A stretch of 64,000 nucleotides of DNA from Dromaius novaehollandiae. Taxonomy: Eukaryota > Chordata > Aves > Casuariiformes > Dromaiidae. Both the position numbers and the translations under genes were made by a program. Shown in pieces: positions 27,130 to 40,000 of this stretch (the first letter of the stretch is position 1; every line of letters begins with the position of its first letter). The stretch is from positions 19,813,501-19,877,500 of the forward strand of contig NC_088111.1 of NCBI RefSeq assembly GCF_036370855.1. The letters are read 5' to 3'. The notes beneath the pieces were generated by a model. The model ran no database searches. It was not told the DNA's origin and saw nothing but the letters and a program-made list of their open reading frames with translations.

Positions 27130-27995
27130 AGCATGGCAGGTCTGAGGATCTTTATTTCACAGCTATCACTGGCTAGAGGGATGAGTTACATACTGTAGCA
27201 TCCACAGGTAGGCAGCAAATCATAAGAACAACGTGGTACTCACTTTGGGTTTAATGACAGGATGTGAGACTGCACAGTGGGAACCCCAGCTCTGCTCAAG
27301 GTACTGGGGCAGCTCCACAGGCTGGCAGTGAAAACGAGATATTAAACCTGGAAAAACACAAGTGGCCCAACTAGGGCTTAGGAAAAAATATTAACATAGG
27401 TGATCACATTGATGCCAGGGAAAAAGAGTTCAAACAGCAGCAAGTAAGAACAACCCCAAAGGGGAATCAATAAGCTGGGCAGGGACAGAACAGGCAGGAG
27501 AGGGAGAAGCTCAGGGCTAGTCAAAACTTCAGCTGGACCAAGTCACCACATGGAGCAGCATGCCCTGCACTTTTTGTGAAGGGTGAAATTAGTCTGTCTT
27601 CATCCCTTCCCAGCCAGCTCATAGCCCAGCAGTTAGTTACTGCACTATGTGCAAACGCGGTTAGTGAGAGTGGTCCACAGCCCTACCCTGTACCTTTTAC
27701 CAGAATAATGTAGATCACCAGGGGCTTGCAAAGCACTAACCACAAATCCCACGTGTGAACAAAGACAAGCAGAAGCTCTTGCCAACCACACAGCACTGCT
27801 TGGTGTTCTGCACATGCAGCAGTCTCAGACAAGGCTACTGAAGGTGTCTCTCCAGAAACACTGGACCTACCCTATGGCGGGACATAGGGCAGTGAACCAC
27901 AGCACTCCTCAGGCTGACCTGGACTCAGCTGGCACACGGGAAACAAATAGGGAGACAGTGGTAGTGCTGTAAGGGCTTGGACACCCCACAGAGAA
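27130..27995 (-). other. ROGDI: ROGDI 3' UTR (candidate)
   Basis: The stretch after the ROGDI stop has no further coding similarity. It runs to the first good poly(A) signal on the minus strand at 27156-27151. A second AATAAA lies at 27107-27102, so the true end may be some 50 bases further on. The boundary is inferred from signals only. Confidence 0.55.
27151..27156 (-). terminator. ROGDI poly(A) signal AATAAA
   Basis: The plus strand reads TTTATT here, which is AATAAA in the ROGDI direction, about 840 bases past the stop. A second copy at 27107-27102 is the alternative. Confidence 0.55.
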
Positions 27996-28037
27996 CTAGT
28001 ACGGTCTGTAGTTCCAGTAACTGGAGAAAACGGAGAT
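27996..28037 (-). CDS. ROGDI: ROGDI coding exon 11 and stop
   Basis: This exon encodes the last 13 residues, [13 protein letters not shown], followed by TAG at 27998-27996. The acceptor is TTTCCAG. The family C-terminus SSYWSYRPF is recognisable with two substitutions. Confidence 0.94.
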   Translation of the reverse strand: MSVFSSYWNYRPY

Positions 28038-31000
28038 CTGGAAAGCAAGAGAAGAAGCAGTTAAGTTCCTGGATCCCCTAGGCCATAGAAGAAAAAGCAT
28101 ACAATGAGTATGTCAAGATTGAGCTTTACAGCATTTCCCAGCACTGCATTTCAGAAGGGCAGATTTGCTGCTGTTGTCACCAGAGCTGGGAGCACAAAGT
28201 TACTTGCCCAGAGTGGCAGCCAGGTCAGCTGCAAAGGTGGAACTGAACTTTGGCCTACTGCAATTTGGTTTACCAAACAGGTCTCTATGCCTCCTCTCCA
28301 GGAGCTTGGCATTTCCTAACATCCCACTCATGACTGAGAACACAAAAGCTTCTACACGCTCCTCTCCATCCAGTCACTAGGTCAGCAAACACATCTGCCA
28401 TGCTACTACATCTATCCCAGATGGCTGTCTGCTGGGCAGTGCCAACCAGCTGCTTGGCTCCAGAGTACTGGAGTGTATTCATCACTTGTTTTCTGTACAG
28501 TTTTTATATATATACACACTGAATAACATCATATCAGATTTTTAGGAGATCAGAAGTCCTCTTGACATCTGGAGGCTTTAAAAACAAAGTCTCTTCTCTA
28601 AGGCCATTACCTTGTCCTTCAGCTGCTGGCAAAGCTGCAGTGAAACTGTGAAGAAGACAAGGGCATCATTTAACCACGGGACAACACATTCCACTTTATG
28701 AACATGGCTGACTTCATACCTCTGGTTGCCAAACTCGCTGTGGAGAAATAAGAGCACAGCTTCACACACAACTCAACTGTCCGCTCTTTTCATGAGAGAG
28801 CGCACCATGACTTCTACTACATTTAAAACAGCACCTGGCAAAGTTACAGAATGAAAACTCTCAGTCTACTCCTGATCAGACTCGGAGTTAAGCAAAAACT
28901 GAACAAAGTTCAAGTAGGAACATCACCACTTTCCAGAGAGGAACAATGCAGGAAACGCAGATGGTTATGCCAACGGGTTAATGTTCTTTCTGGCTGACAA
29001 GTCCAATCTCTTGCCAACCTCAGTGCAGTCTATGCATGGGCTGTATGCTGAAAAACTACATCTCTGGGCCTCTCTGGCCAAGTCATTAAAGAAATGCTGT
29101 TACGGGTACACGTGCATTCACAGGCACAGCCACAGCAAATAGCTCAGTCCTGCTTTTCCACTTAACAGACGCTCTCTTTGGGCCCTAATCAAAGCTGCTT
29201 ATAGCCATTTCAATCTTATCCTCAGCACCCTCCTGTCCACGTTACCCAGCCCTTGTAGTAACAGTACTTACAACATGGCGCCAGGATTGTGCAGAACAGA
29301 CCCCCCAGCAGGCTTGAAGTTCTAGAGGAGAAGGCAAAGGTCATTAGAAGTTTGACACAGTAAATAAACTACTTAGAGGACCTTAAGATTTGCAGTTACA
29401 TTAGCCTTATCTCAAGGCTCACCTGTATTATATCTGCCTGTGTAAGACTGGGTAACTAACCTACGAAATCTATGACATTTGACTCCTCGCTTCTTCAGAA
29501 AGAAAATTCTGCACAGTGGCTGTGTCTAACTTAGCTCTAAAGTTTAGCACTACAGAAGTAAATTTGTACTGCTCTGAAGATCCAAAAGAAAAACAGAAGA
29601 TGGATTTTAGGAAAAACATCCTTAAGGAGGGACTGTATTTCTTAAACCTTAAGAGTTTAATTCTGTTTATATGAGATGTCAAACTGACCCATATGTAACA
29701 CACTTGATGCAGAAACGTGAAGCAGAAGAGTAGATATCAAAACTCCATTTATAGACTCCAAGATGCTACTTTGATTAAAACTGGATTAATACAACTATGC
29801 CCTTCCAAAATTATGAAAAATTACCAATATATATTGCAAAATAAAGCGTTACTTGGCAAGAAAATAGTTACTAGCTTTCTCCAGAGGACTGATACTTCCT
29901 GCTTGACTAAGTGGCCATGCCCCAAACTAGATTTAAATACAGTGTTTCAGCTGTAGCAGCTCTAAATACAGGCAGGTAATAGCAGGCACAGTCATTTCTG
30001 CATTAACTTGTGCTTATCAGCAGTATACCATCTAACAGTGCAATATCCTCCCCCGGAAGGAGGGGAGGGAAAGGCGAATAAAGTGGGCTGAAGAGACAGT
30101 AGGCGTCACCTTGGTTGTGCTGGGCTGCAGCACGTGGAGTTGGTAGACGGTCAGGCACAGCTTATTCAGGTTAATATAGAAATTCACAAGGACGTCTGGA
30201 GGCAGAGCAGGGGCGAACATTTTCTGGCAAGAAGATAAGTAGTTTCTATATCAGTGAAAGGACCATTATTTCTAAAGTTAGGAAATCATTACCTTTTTCT
30301 AAGTGATACTGCAGTTACCTCACAGTGAGAGGGACATTAGGAAAGCAACAAAGAGACTGAGCAGGGAGACTAGCACGCACGTAATGGTTGTTTCTCTTGC
30401 TGCACCTGATCAGATGGTGCAGGTATGAGCACTGGTGACAGAAGAGGATGGAGCAACACTCCTTGATTCCTCTCATCAGTGCTCACAAGGACAAATCAGC
30501 CTGGGCAAGCTTTCTGGGCAGAGACCAGAATCCCTCTCAGAACTGGAGTCCTTATGCCCAAGTCATCTGCTCTCCAGTGGGGAGATATAGAGCAGCCAAA
30601 AATGCCACTGAGCTCAGGGTTTTCACCTACTTCTGCTTTCTCTCTTTGGGCCTCAGGGGCACTTCTAAACCCCAATCCCACTGGAATGCAGCACTATATC
30701 CTGACAATTGGGTGCTGCCAGGTTGCATGCAGATCTAGACCAGCACATACTTACTGTGAGACCACTGGAGGCAATTTCTGGTAGAGTCAGGGTGGCTGGA
30801 GTGGTGAGCCGATTCCGGGCTCTCGTGAGCTGTAACATCACAGCATCCATGAGCTATAAGATAACATACAGCACGCTACTGAGTGGTGATCCCTACACAG
30901 TCACACGGCAGAGTGCTACAGCCTTTCGCAGATGTTAAAACCAGAACAAGCCAAGTGAAGGAGGATCCATGTAGATATTGGGCCACTGGAGACCAAATGT

Positions 31001-34000
31001 CTCTTGACCTGAGATTTGGTTGGACTTGCAATCTGCTTGACCAGTGCAGGTAAGCTAGGGGCATGTCCTGCTAGTTGCAGTTCCTTAACTCATCAAAAAC
31101 ATACCCATTACACTGATACCTCTTGGAGGTTTCTCTCTCACCCAGAAGTTGCTCTGTAGTAACAAGTCACTGGAAGTGCAGACAGACCCCTCAGGAGCTC
31201 TTGCTGCTCCTACAGTCTGCCAGTATGGAGTCCGTCATGCTCTACTGTTCTGCATTTCAACCAAGGTTTGTTTTAATTCAAATTCTTCCTCAGAGAGAGG
31301 GTATTTGCATCCAAAAGAGTTTTATGTCTTTGTGTTTACACATCCTTTGCACAAGGAAACAGATGGGCAGAGAGTGAGACCTCTTGTTTCAAAAAAAGAA
31401 CAGGAGTTAAGGACTCATAAATGCAGTTTAACTGCTACCACCGTCAGAGACATTTGCAAGAAAGGTCAGGACTGTTCAATACCAACAAATGAAGAGGTAA
31501 TAGTCATTCATTACATGAATAAGCAGAGAAAATGAAACACATCAAAAGACCTTCTGAACAGCAAGCACTGAAGAAAAAGAGCAAGCTATAATCTAGTTGC
31601 CCCCCTTCCCACGTCATGAGCAAAATGACTATGGAATAAGCCCTCATGTTCATAACCACCTATAAGCTAGGATACTGGAAGAAAGAACCAGCTCATCGTG
31701 GGCCCAATCCTGCCAAAAACAACGCAGTCCAAAGACTCTAGTCAGGCAGAATTCCTTTTCCAGAAAGGAGTGGGAAGCAACATACATCTGTTATAGAGCT
31801 CATGACTGCTAAGATGAAGGCATTTTGTGGTAAGGCCAACTTCTCCCTCTTTCCCTCCACCCAAAAGTAAAAAGGAAATAGTTTATTTATGTATCTACTT
31901 GTTGACAGCCCTTGCCTGTGTGGAAACTAAATAGGTTTAGCTTTCTAATGCTCAGTACTGTGGTGGGTCCTAATAAACGAGTCCAAACTCTCTGTGGTCC
32001 CAGAGAGCATTTCCAAGCAGAGGGCTGGGCTCTCTGCCACGCAGCAGCTGGTCTGTACCAGACAGTATCACCATTACTGGCAAGTGAGAAGGCACTTTCA
32101 AAGCATAAGTAAATCATGAGTAGTAACCGTAATCTCTTATTTGCTGATGAGTGCCTCATTTCTTCTCTCCCCAAGAGCACTGACTGACTGGGAAGAGCAT
32201 GATTTACGTAACAGCATCATCTAGAAAAGAGCAGAGGAGATGCTCTCAGAATATCACCATTGTGCAACAGGGCACTAACTGCTCGGGTAATCACTCACAC
32301 TGATTTACAGCCATGTTTCTGATGCCATACTGGTATGGTTTCATATCAAATATGAAGCAACTTGGATACTCCTTGACACAGGTACATATGCCTAGGCTGG
32401 GGAATACATTTCCAACAGAGACTCAAGATAGTAACATGCACCTGCAGCATTAAAAAAAAAAAAAAAAAGGAGGAAAGAAACATGCATGTTCCTTCCCAAC
32501 TTGAGTGCACTTTCTTCTCACCTTGAGGACCTCTGAGCCTGTTTTGAACTGGTAGTTTATATCTCTGTTCATAAGCAGGTAAATTGCTTGGTTAACATGG
32601 TTTCTAGCATCCTGGATCTGCAAAGGTATACAAAACACAGACCTATTAAAGAAGCATTCCCTATAATATACAGTAGAAAGTAGAGGTTCCCCTGACTATC
32701 TCAACCCGAAGGAAATGGTGACTACTCAGACTTATTAAGGCTATTTCCCTCTGAAGAGCAGACACTTGCTATTCAGATTCATTATTGATCTCTTTGCTGA
32801 AGGACTGGAGATAAACAGTCTGATACCTACAACCTGGATTATCAATAAAAATAGTGCTGCTGCCCTGAAAGAACAGTAATGTCAGGCACTTCCATCCTGG
32901 GAGCACTCTGATCGTGACTGCTTGGCTAGGGATTCTCAGCATACGGCAGTCAGGTCTAGCAAGATGAAAAAAGATTTCTTCCTCTGGTTTTAGCTCTGAT
33001 AGTTCTTATGACATACGTTATATTAATAGCAGCAAAGAGCAGCAAACATTAATTTCTACCGTAGTGTCTCTGGCAGCATTTCATAGCCTCTCTAATTGTT
33101 GGGGTTGAGAACTATCCCCAGCCCTGAGAAGCTGCCATTGCACAGCTTGTGCAGAATCTGACCAGACTCAGGACACAGCTAGCAGGAGTCTGAAGCTAGG
33201 AGTCCATTACCAAACCAAGTGTACCAGTACCAAACCAAGATGGGTGTATCCCAGTGCTTTCATGGGAATTTAGACAAACCAGAGGAAGAATAAAATCACC
33301 CTGAGAGAAGGTGACTTTATGTTCAGTTCCAGGGAAGAGCAAGAAAACTGGAGGGGGGAAAAAAGAAAAAAAAAAGGAAAAAAGAGGCAAGTTGTAGGGA
33401 GCAATAAATGGAAAGAGCAAGCAGGCAAGTCATTATGAGACATGCCTCCTCGGAGATTGATAAATCAGCTTGGGATATTTGTAGTTTGATATATTTATTC
33501 TCCTTCTAACCAATGCCAGTTCCTAGCTCAACCCTGTAGAGGCTTCCCTGGCATAGATCAGGCACTAGCTCCTTCTCACTCTGAGCTCAGGGATCACAGA
33601 AGAGCCCTGCTCTTAGAAAGCACGGGGCACTGGAGGCTACAGAAAGGAAAGAGAAAAGACAAAACCCATGGACAGACTGCACAGAAACTCCGCAGGTGCT
33701 CAGACTATGGCATCTCTCAACGTCATCCCCTCCAGTCTTTACTCCACCCAAATGCTTTTGGGCAAGCTATATAGAATCTGGCAATACCAAAGTCAGCAAT
33801 GCCAATCTTGTCATTACAGGGACTCACTTCTTCATTCTTATTCCCCCTTGATTTTGCTCTGTTTATTAATCTAGTTCCTCAAAATTTTCCCCACCTGCAC
33901 TACAATTTCTTATCTATGACTTTAACTTTCTTTGCACAGAGGCTCAAGACTCCTCCAAATGACATCACTCACTAAGGCAAGAGACTTGCAATGCTTCATT

Positions 34001-37000
34001 TTGAAAGGCTCCTCCTTACTCAGACAGGACAAAGCAACCACAGTAAATGCTTCTATACAGGAGATCTTTAGGCATGCACATTCCACATATAAACAACATT
34101 AAAACACAAAATTCTTCCAAGTAAATAAAGGAAGATACTTTGCACAAAAGCTGGTAGAAGGCTATCAACAGAGCAGCAGTACAAAATAGGATTTGCTGCG
34201 GAGCGTTATCACAAAAACTCCCTTGCCTTGCTGCAAGGCATGAACAAACTCAATTCAGCTCTGCTCTTAACTGTTGAAAGCCAAAAACAAGGCACAGTTC
34301 AATCTGATGTTAATATCTAGAGCAGATAATTTTCTAGATTTCCACATGGTTACCTGGTAGAGCTTTCACTCTGCTGCTAATAGACTACTGTGAACTGCAC
34401 TCAAAGACCAAGTGCACTGATTATCTGCACTACAAAAATCTAAGCTATGGCATAGTGAAGTACATAAAACACATCTTTTTCTCCAACCTGCTCAGCTCCG
34501 GCAGAGTAACTGTGGGAAAATATGTCTTCAAGTTCAGGCACTGGATGCCCTGAAATCAGGCATCTCCCACCAAAGAGGTGGGAAGAGAGTCAATGTTCTG
34601 GCTAGCCACATTCTTTTAACTCCTTAATGGAAGGAATTCAGCTATGCTGCAGGAACACAAAGCAGTGAGATTCGCTCTCAGCAATACAAAATGCTTCTAT
34701 GAGAGAATGAAAGCAAGTTACTGAGCCAGCTCAAAGCCTCCAAAATTACTCTTTGCCCTGCTAGCCTTGGTTTTACAAAAGGTCACAATGGCCAGTGCTG
34801 TGCAGGCACTCTAGGCACTCCTTTTAAAGTGTTCTGACTGCTGCCAAGAAAGCCTTCAGCTTGCTAGTGCCTCAGGAACAAGCAGCACAAACCCCTCTAC
34901 TAGCACCACAACTCCAATTTACTTTCATCTGTTTCCTCCCTTAGCTTTCACCACTGGAGCTGGAGAACATGGGATGGAGATCACCTTCCCTCTCCGATAG
35001 CAAGGGGCTACACATGCTGATGGGGAAGCACAAACTCTGCACAAGGGCAGTCACCTAAAGCTCACAGTACCTGCTGCAGTTTCCACTGTTTGTCCTCCCG
35101 AAATGCAAAGTGCAGGAGCTGATTATTTCTGGGCATTTTCAAATTAATGTCCTTGAAGGAAGAAACAAACATGTGAGAGCAAGCCACCCTCATACACAGA
35201 ACACGGCCATCTGCCAGTCCCACCCCGTTCTGGCTCACAAACCACCTTCGCGAGCTATTGAAAGCAGTCTTGGCACAGCCAGAACCTCACTCCTTTTCCA
35301 GCAAGAGGTTAATACGAAGGCTAAGCGACAAGGCATTTAGTGAGCTGTGAGCCAGGTAGGACACACCAGCTCAAGCCAGAAGGTCCCTAAGGAAATCTGA
35401 TATTGCACAATACAGGCAATATGGGCAAAGAATCCCTGTAAAAGCCCACCGCCCCATCCACCATAGAGATTTTAGTATTAGCGGCACTACCAGTCATCAT
35501 CATATCAACATACCTCAGAGACGGTTCTTTCTTGCAGGCAAACAGGCAAATTTTTTGCAAATCAAGTAAGTCTGTAGGGTTTACACAGAATGGACTATGG
35601 ACTGTGACTTACCTACTCTTGCTCCCTAACTAGGAAAGACAGAGCAGCATACACAGGGAAAGACAAAAGCCAGCTCTGCAATGAAATTTTACCAGGTCCA
35701 AAATTCAGCCACTGAAATCCTAAACCTAGGCAGCATGGCAGCAGCTCAGACTGCCCTCATCCAAATAACTCAGGCTGGAGGCATCTCACATCAAGTGCAC
35801 AGCTGAGCTGGCACCATAGCTATTGTAAAACCATCCCTGGCATTGGCACAACTCAGAGAGCAGTACCATAAATAAGCCAATCACCATCAGAAAGGGGGAC
35901 TCGAGCTGATGGATCCTGACAAATTTCAACAGTCGCTAAAACTAAGTATTTAAGGTCTACCTTAAACAATAAGGATAAGCATAATAAGGATGAGCACTCC
36001 CTCATTCCTCAGTGCTAGTGCAAGGCAAGAGGCATGGCAAGTACTCACTGCTTGACACAAGGCATCTCCCTGCAGCGTTAGCACACCTTTCACCTGGTCT
36101 GTGCTGGAACGACAAGAAAGATCTGGGCAACAGAGGTCACAAGAAGCAAGAGACACCTACGGAAACTGCCAACACACCACCACCCCTCCCCACCGCATGC
36201 AGCCAGCCAAGTCCCCAGGGTAAAACACTGGAGCAGAAGGAAAACCACCTCCACTGCTGGACAAGGGTTTGGTTGCGGATGCAGATCAACTCTCCAGAGA
36301 GGGTCTCAGGCTCCTCCACAGAACACACTTTCAAATTCCCAGTTGTTAGCCTCTTTCCAGCTGCTGTCATTTTCTTTATGAGCCACCCAACTGCCCTGCC
36401 TACAACATTAAGTTCTCTTCTGAACCCAGCTTACTGCATGTATTACCTATCAACAGTTTAGTTGCTGTTAAAAACAGCTCTAACAGGAACAAACACAAGA
36501 TACGGATAGATTACTGACACAGGAGTGCTACGTGCTTCATACACAAGTGGAAAAAAGCATTGCACCTTCACGGTGCCATTTCCAAGGACTAAGTTCCCCT
36601 ATTTTGCAGCAAGCCTGCAAACTCTGCCAGAGTGCAGCTCTTCAGACAGAGGCCTATAGTGAAGCTCAAAAAAATGAAGACCTATTCCGGATGCAATTTC
36701 AGAAGAACTGCACTTCAGTATCACCCTTTGCACAGGTGTTAGTTCGCTCTGTAACAAGTAGATTTATCATTGCTATTTCAGAGAGATTAAGACCAAGGTT
36801 AAGATTTACCCAAGGTCAGAGTCAGAAACTGAACCAAAGCCAGAATTCAGGCCTTTTAACTCCATCCACCAGCCCCAGGACTCAGACAAACTCCCCTTGG
36901 CAAGATCTGCACTGACGGCAGTGCCTTGATGTGACACGTCAGGGGATGGTCAGGAAGCAATGACTGCATTATAGATTTCAGTAGGAAGCTGCACGGGTCT

Positions 37001-40000
37001 CTCTAAGGCAGCCCCCAGAACACAGCGACAGCCTGTAAGCTAACCTTCTGTGAGAGTTTGGGTTTGTTGCCTTTTTCTTTTTTTTTTTGGCCAAAAATGA
37101 GTATTACTTCTATTGAAGGAAACCCCTCCGCTCTGGAAAAGCCATAGAGACCTTCAACGAAGATGCTCGAGTAATAGTGCTCTTCGGTATAACAGGAGGT
37201 TTCAGGGGAGTCGCAGGCATTTCACAAAGTGAAGATGGATCAGATTTCTAGCACTCCCTCATCTCATCAGTGGCTCACCTCTGGCAAGCAAAGCCAAACA
37301 TGCCCCCACCCCAGAGCACTGGCACAGCAGAAGCAACCCACTGGCAGGGCAGCCACTTACCCTGACGTGCTCAGCACAAAGTTCTCCTGCTTGATCATTC
37401 CTTCTGGACCACTCACCGGCAGAGCAAACCTGTGAGAAGCCTCCTGCCCAAGAGAGAGGACGTAGTAAGTGCTGGAGTTTCCAAACCCAGAACAAAGACA
37501 ACACGGGAACAGGAGAAAAAAGGCCAGGGAGTAGTCTAACACGGCACAGTCACGTTTGCAAGTCTCCAGCGACCTGCCCGGCACAAAAAAAGCAGGACAA
37601 AGATTCCCCTCGTTCTTATCTGGGAGCAAGCTTAGCGCAGCAGAAGGCTCAGTTTGCTTCCCCACAGAGCTGTAGGAAAGCAGCAGCAGGGAATTCCCTG
37701 TTACAGCTCAGGCCCCTAGAATCAGACAACGATGTTAGTGCCAACACGCAAGCCGGAGGAATCGCTGAACTTTGCACAGCAGCAAACTCACTTCACGCAG
37801 CCCAGTACGTACATGGCCTTCAGACTGCCGGTGCGCTGCCCTGCTCTCGGTGAAACAACCGGCCTGGAACTACAGCACAAGAGCAATTTTTTTTTTATAT
37901 GCGAGATAACTCCAATGAAAATGAGACCCCCCGGCTGGTTTTACTAGCTGGCGATGGTCTTCTTAACCAAGCTTCACCTCGAACACTAGGACAAATTCTT
38001 CAAAACAGATACTACAGATAAGCCTCACCTACTACAGAGCTACATTCTGAGTCAGAGCTCCTGCACTCCTACCTTGTTTGGTACCCACCCTTCGTCTTCA
38101 TGTTTGTGCCCAGGCTCTTGAATTACCTGTTAACCCCCACTGTAACTTCCCAGCATTAAGGGTCTGGGCCTGTTGGAAACCGATCTAGCAGGAGAACGCA
38201 CATTATTCTCATGCACGTTGTCCTTTGAACACCACACCATATAGCTGTGTGGTCGCCAGTGCCGGCCCAGAGAGCGAGCAGGACCTGATGGCCTACTCTT
38301 AGGCTGGCTAAAGATGCCTCAGGCTCATATCGCAGTCCAGCTGTGCACTTCATTACTCTGAAAGGGGCAGGTACCTCCAGGGAAGTGGGTATATGGAGGA
38401 AAAGACACCTTCAAATGAAGAGGGCACGTGCTGCTAACCACTGCACAAGCGCTGGCTGGTCAGCTAAAGGTTATCAGGCTCCTTTCCACCATCTCATGAC
38501 AGGGGTCTAGGAAGCTCCTGACTCTGTTCCAGAGGTGTTCACATCCCAGGCAAACACCTGGCAGACATGTCTGGCTGCCTCCCCATGCCTTTCCAAAGCA
38601 GCGCTCTCAGCAAAGAGGGCCAAGAACAGAGCAATCCAGGAGAAATCTACTTTATAACTGAGTCTTGAGACCCAGAGGGCAAGCAGTAGGGACTGCACTG
38701 GACATGTGAACTCGACATGGGACCTGCTGCCCCTTCTGTGCTCTCTCTACCAAGGATTTTTGCTCCAGGGAAGTCTACCACCATTCCTCACATACAAGAG
38801 CAAAGACAAACAAACCCACAAGACAAAAAGAGATCGAGCAAGTACCCTTACCTTCAAAATATCCTGCAGCTGTTTCAAGACAGCATGAACCTCTTCTTGT
38901 AAAAGCCACTTAAATTCTTCTTCCTGCGTTATGGAAAGATAGCAATAGAGTCATTTGAAGTCTCTGCCAAACACTCAAACTAAGCATACTGTGAGGCACA
39001 AGTGGTTTACATCACTTGCTAAAAGGAAAAGAAAGATCTTTTTCTATTTGATTTGGTTAGGTGCCTGACTCTCCACTTTTCCTCCGCTTCCACATGAATT
39101 GTCCTTATTCCTCTTTCGACTTTGTTCAACAAAACAGCATTCAGACAAAGCATTGTACCAACAACTACAGCATTAGGAGGTAACAGTGCAGGATGAAAGT
39201 TTCACATCAAAGCCCAGATCCTTTTTAAGCTGCACTCATATTTCTGCACTTTACCAAACAACAACAGGCTAAAAATAAAGTTAAATTAAAAAGCGGGGAA
39301 AAAAAAACAGCTGAGGATTCCCAATCATTTGAGTAAACTCTGTAACAAACAAGTTCAGATCTGATGATGCAACACCTCAGGCCTCAGCCAGTTGTCTGCA
39401 ACAGAAAAGCCTGTATAAAGCAGATCCTTAATACACAACTAACTGTTACTGTTAAACCACAAGACCTCGGGCAGAACATCACATGAAAAGTGGTGAAAGA
39501 AGCACGCAAGGGACAAGGACAACATTGAAATTTGCTGCCTTGTGAGAGACGAGGCATTTTCCATATGGAAACTAGTGCAAGAGAATGAATCGTGCATCCT
39601 GTGCACAGACAGATCAGAAAGGTGCTGGTCAATTCAGAAATTTAAGCCAGGTTAGTGAGATCCCAGGCCCTTGGGCCCCTTGCTAGACAGTTCCTGTTCA
39701 CCATGAAAAACACAAAATGACTACAGACTGATACAGTAACATCTGCTTATGCAAGAAGAGCTCTCTGAACAGAGAGTAGGATGAGAGCAGATGTTTCAGC
39801 ACATGTCCATCCAGAAGAACTATATGCACACAACAAACCTGGGTTGGGTTCTGTTTTGTTTTGTACCAACGTGGGCACAGGACAACTCACATTCACCATT
39901 TATTCCTGTCTGGGGTTTCCGGGCATCACCCTGACATGCTGAACTCCTTTTTCTTGTTCTCTGTAATATTCCCTAGTGGCACTCACTCTCCTTCAGGTTC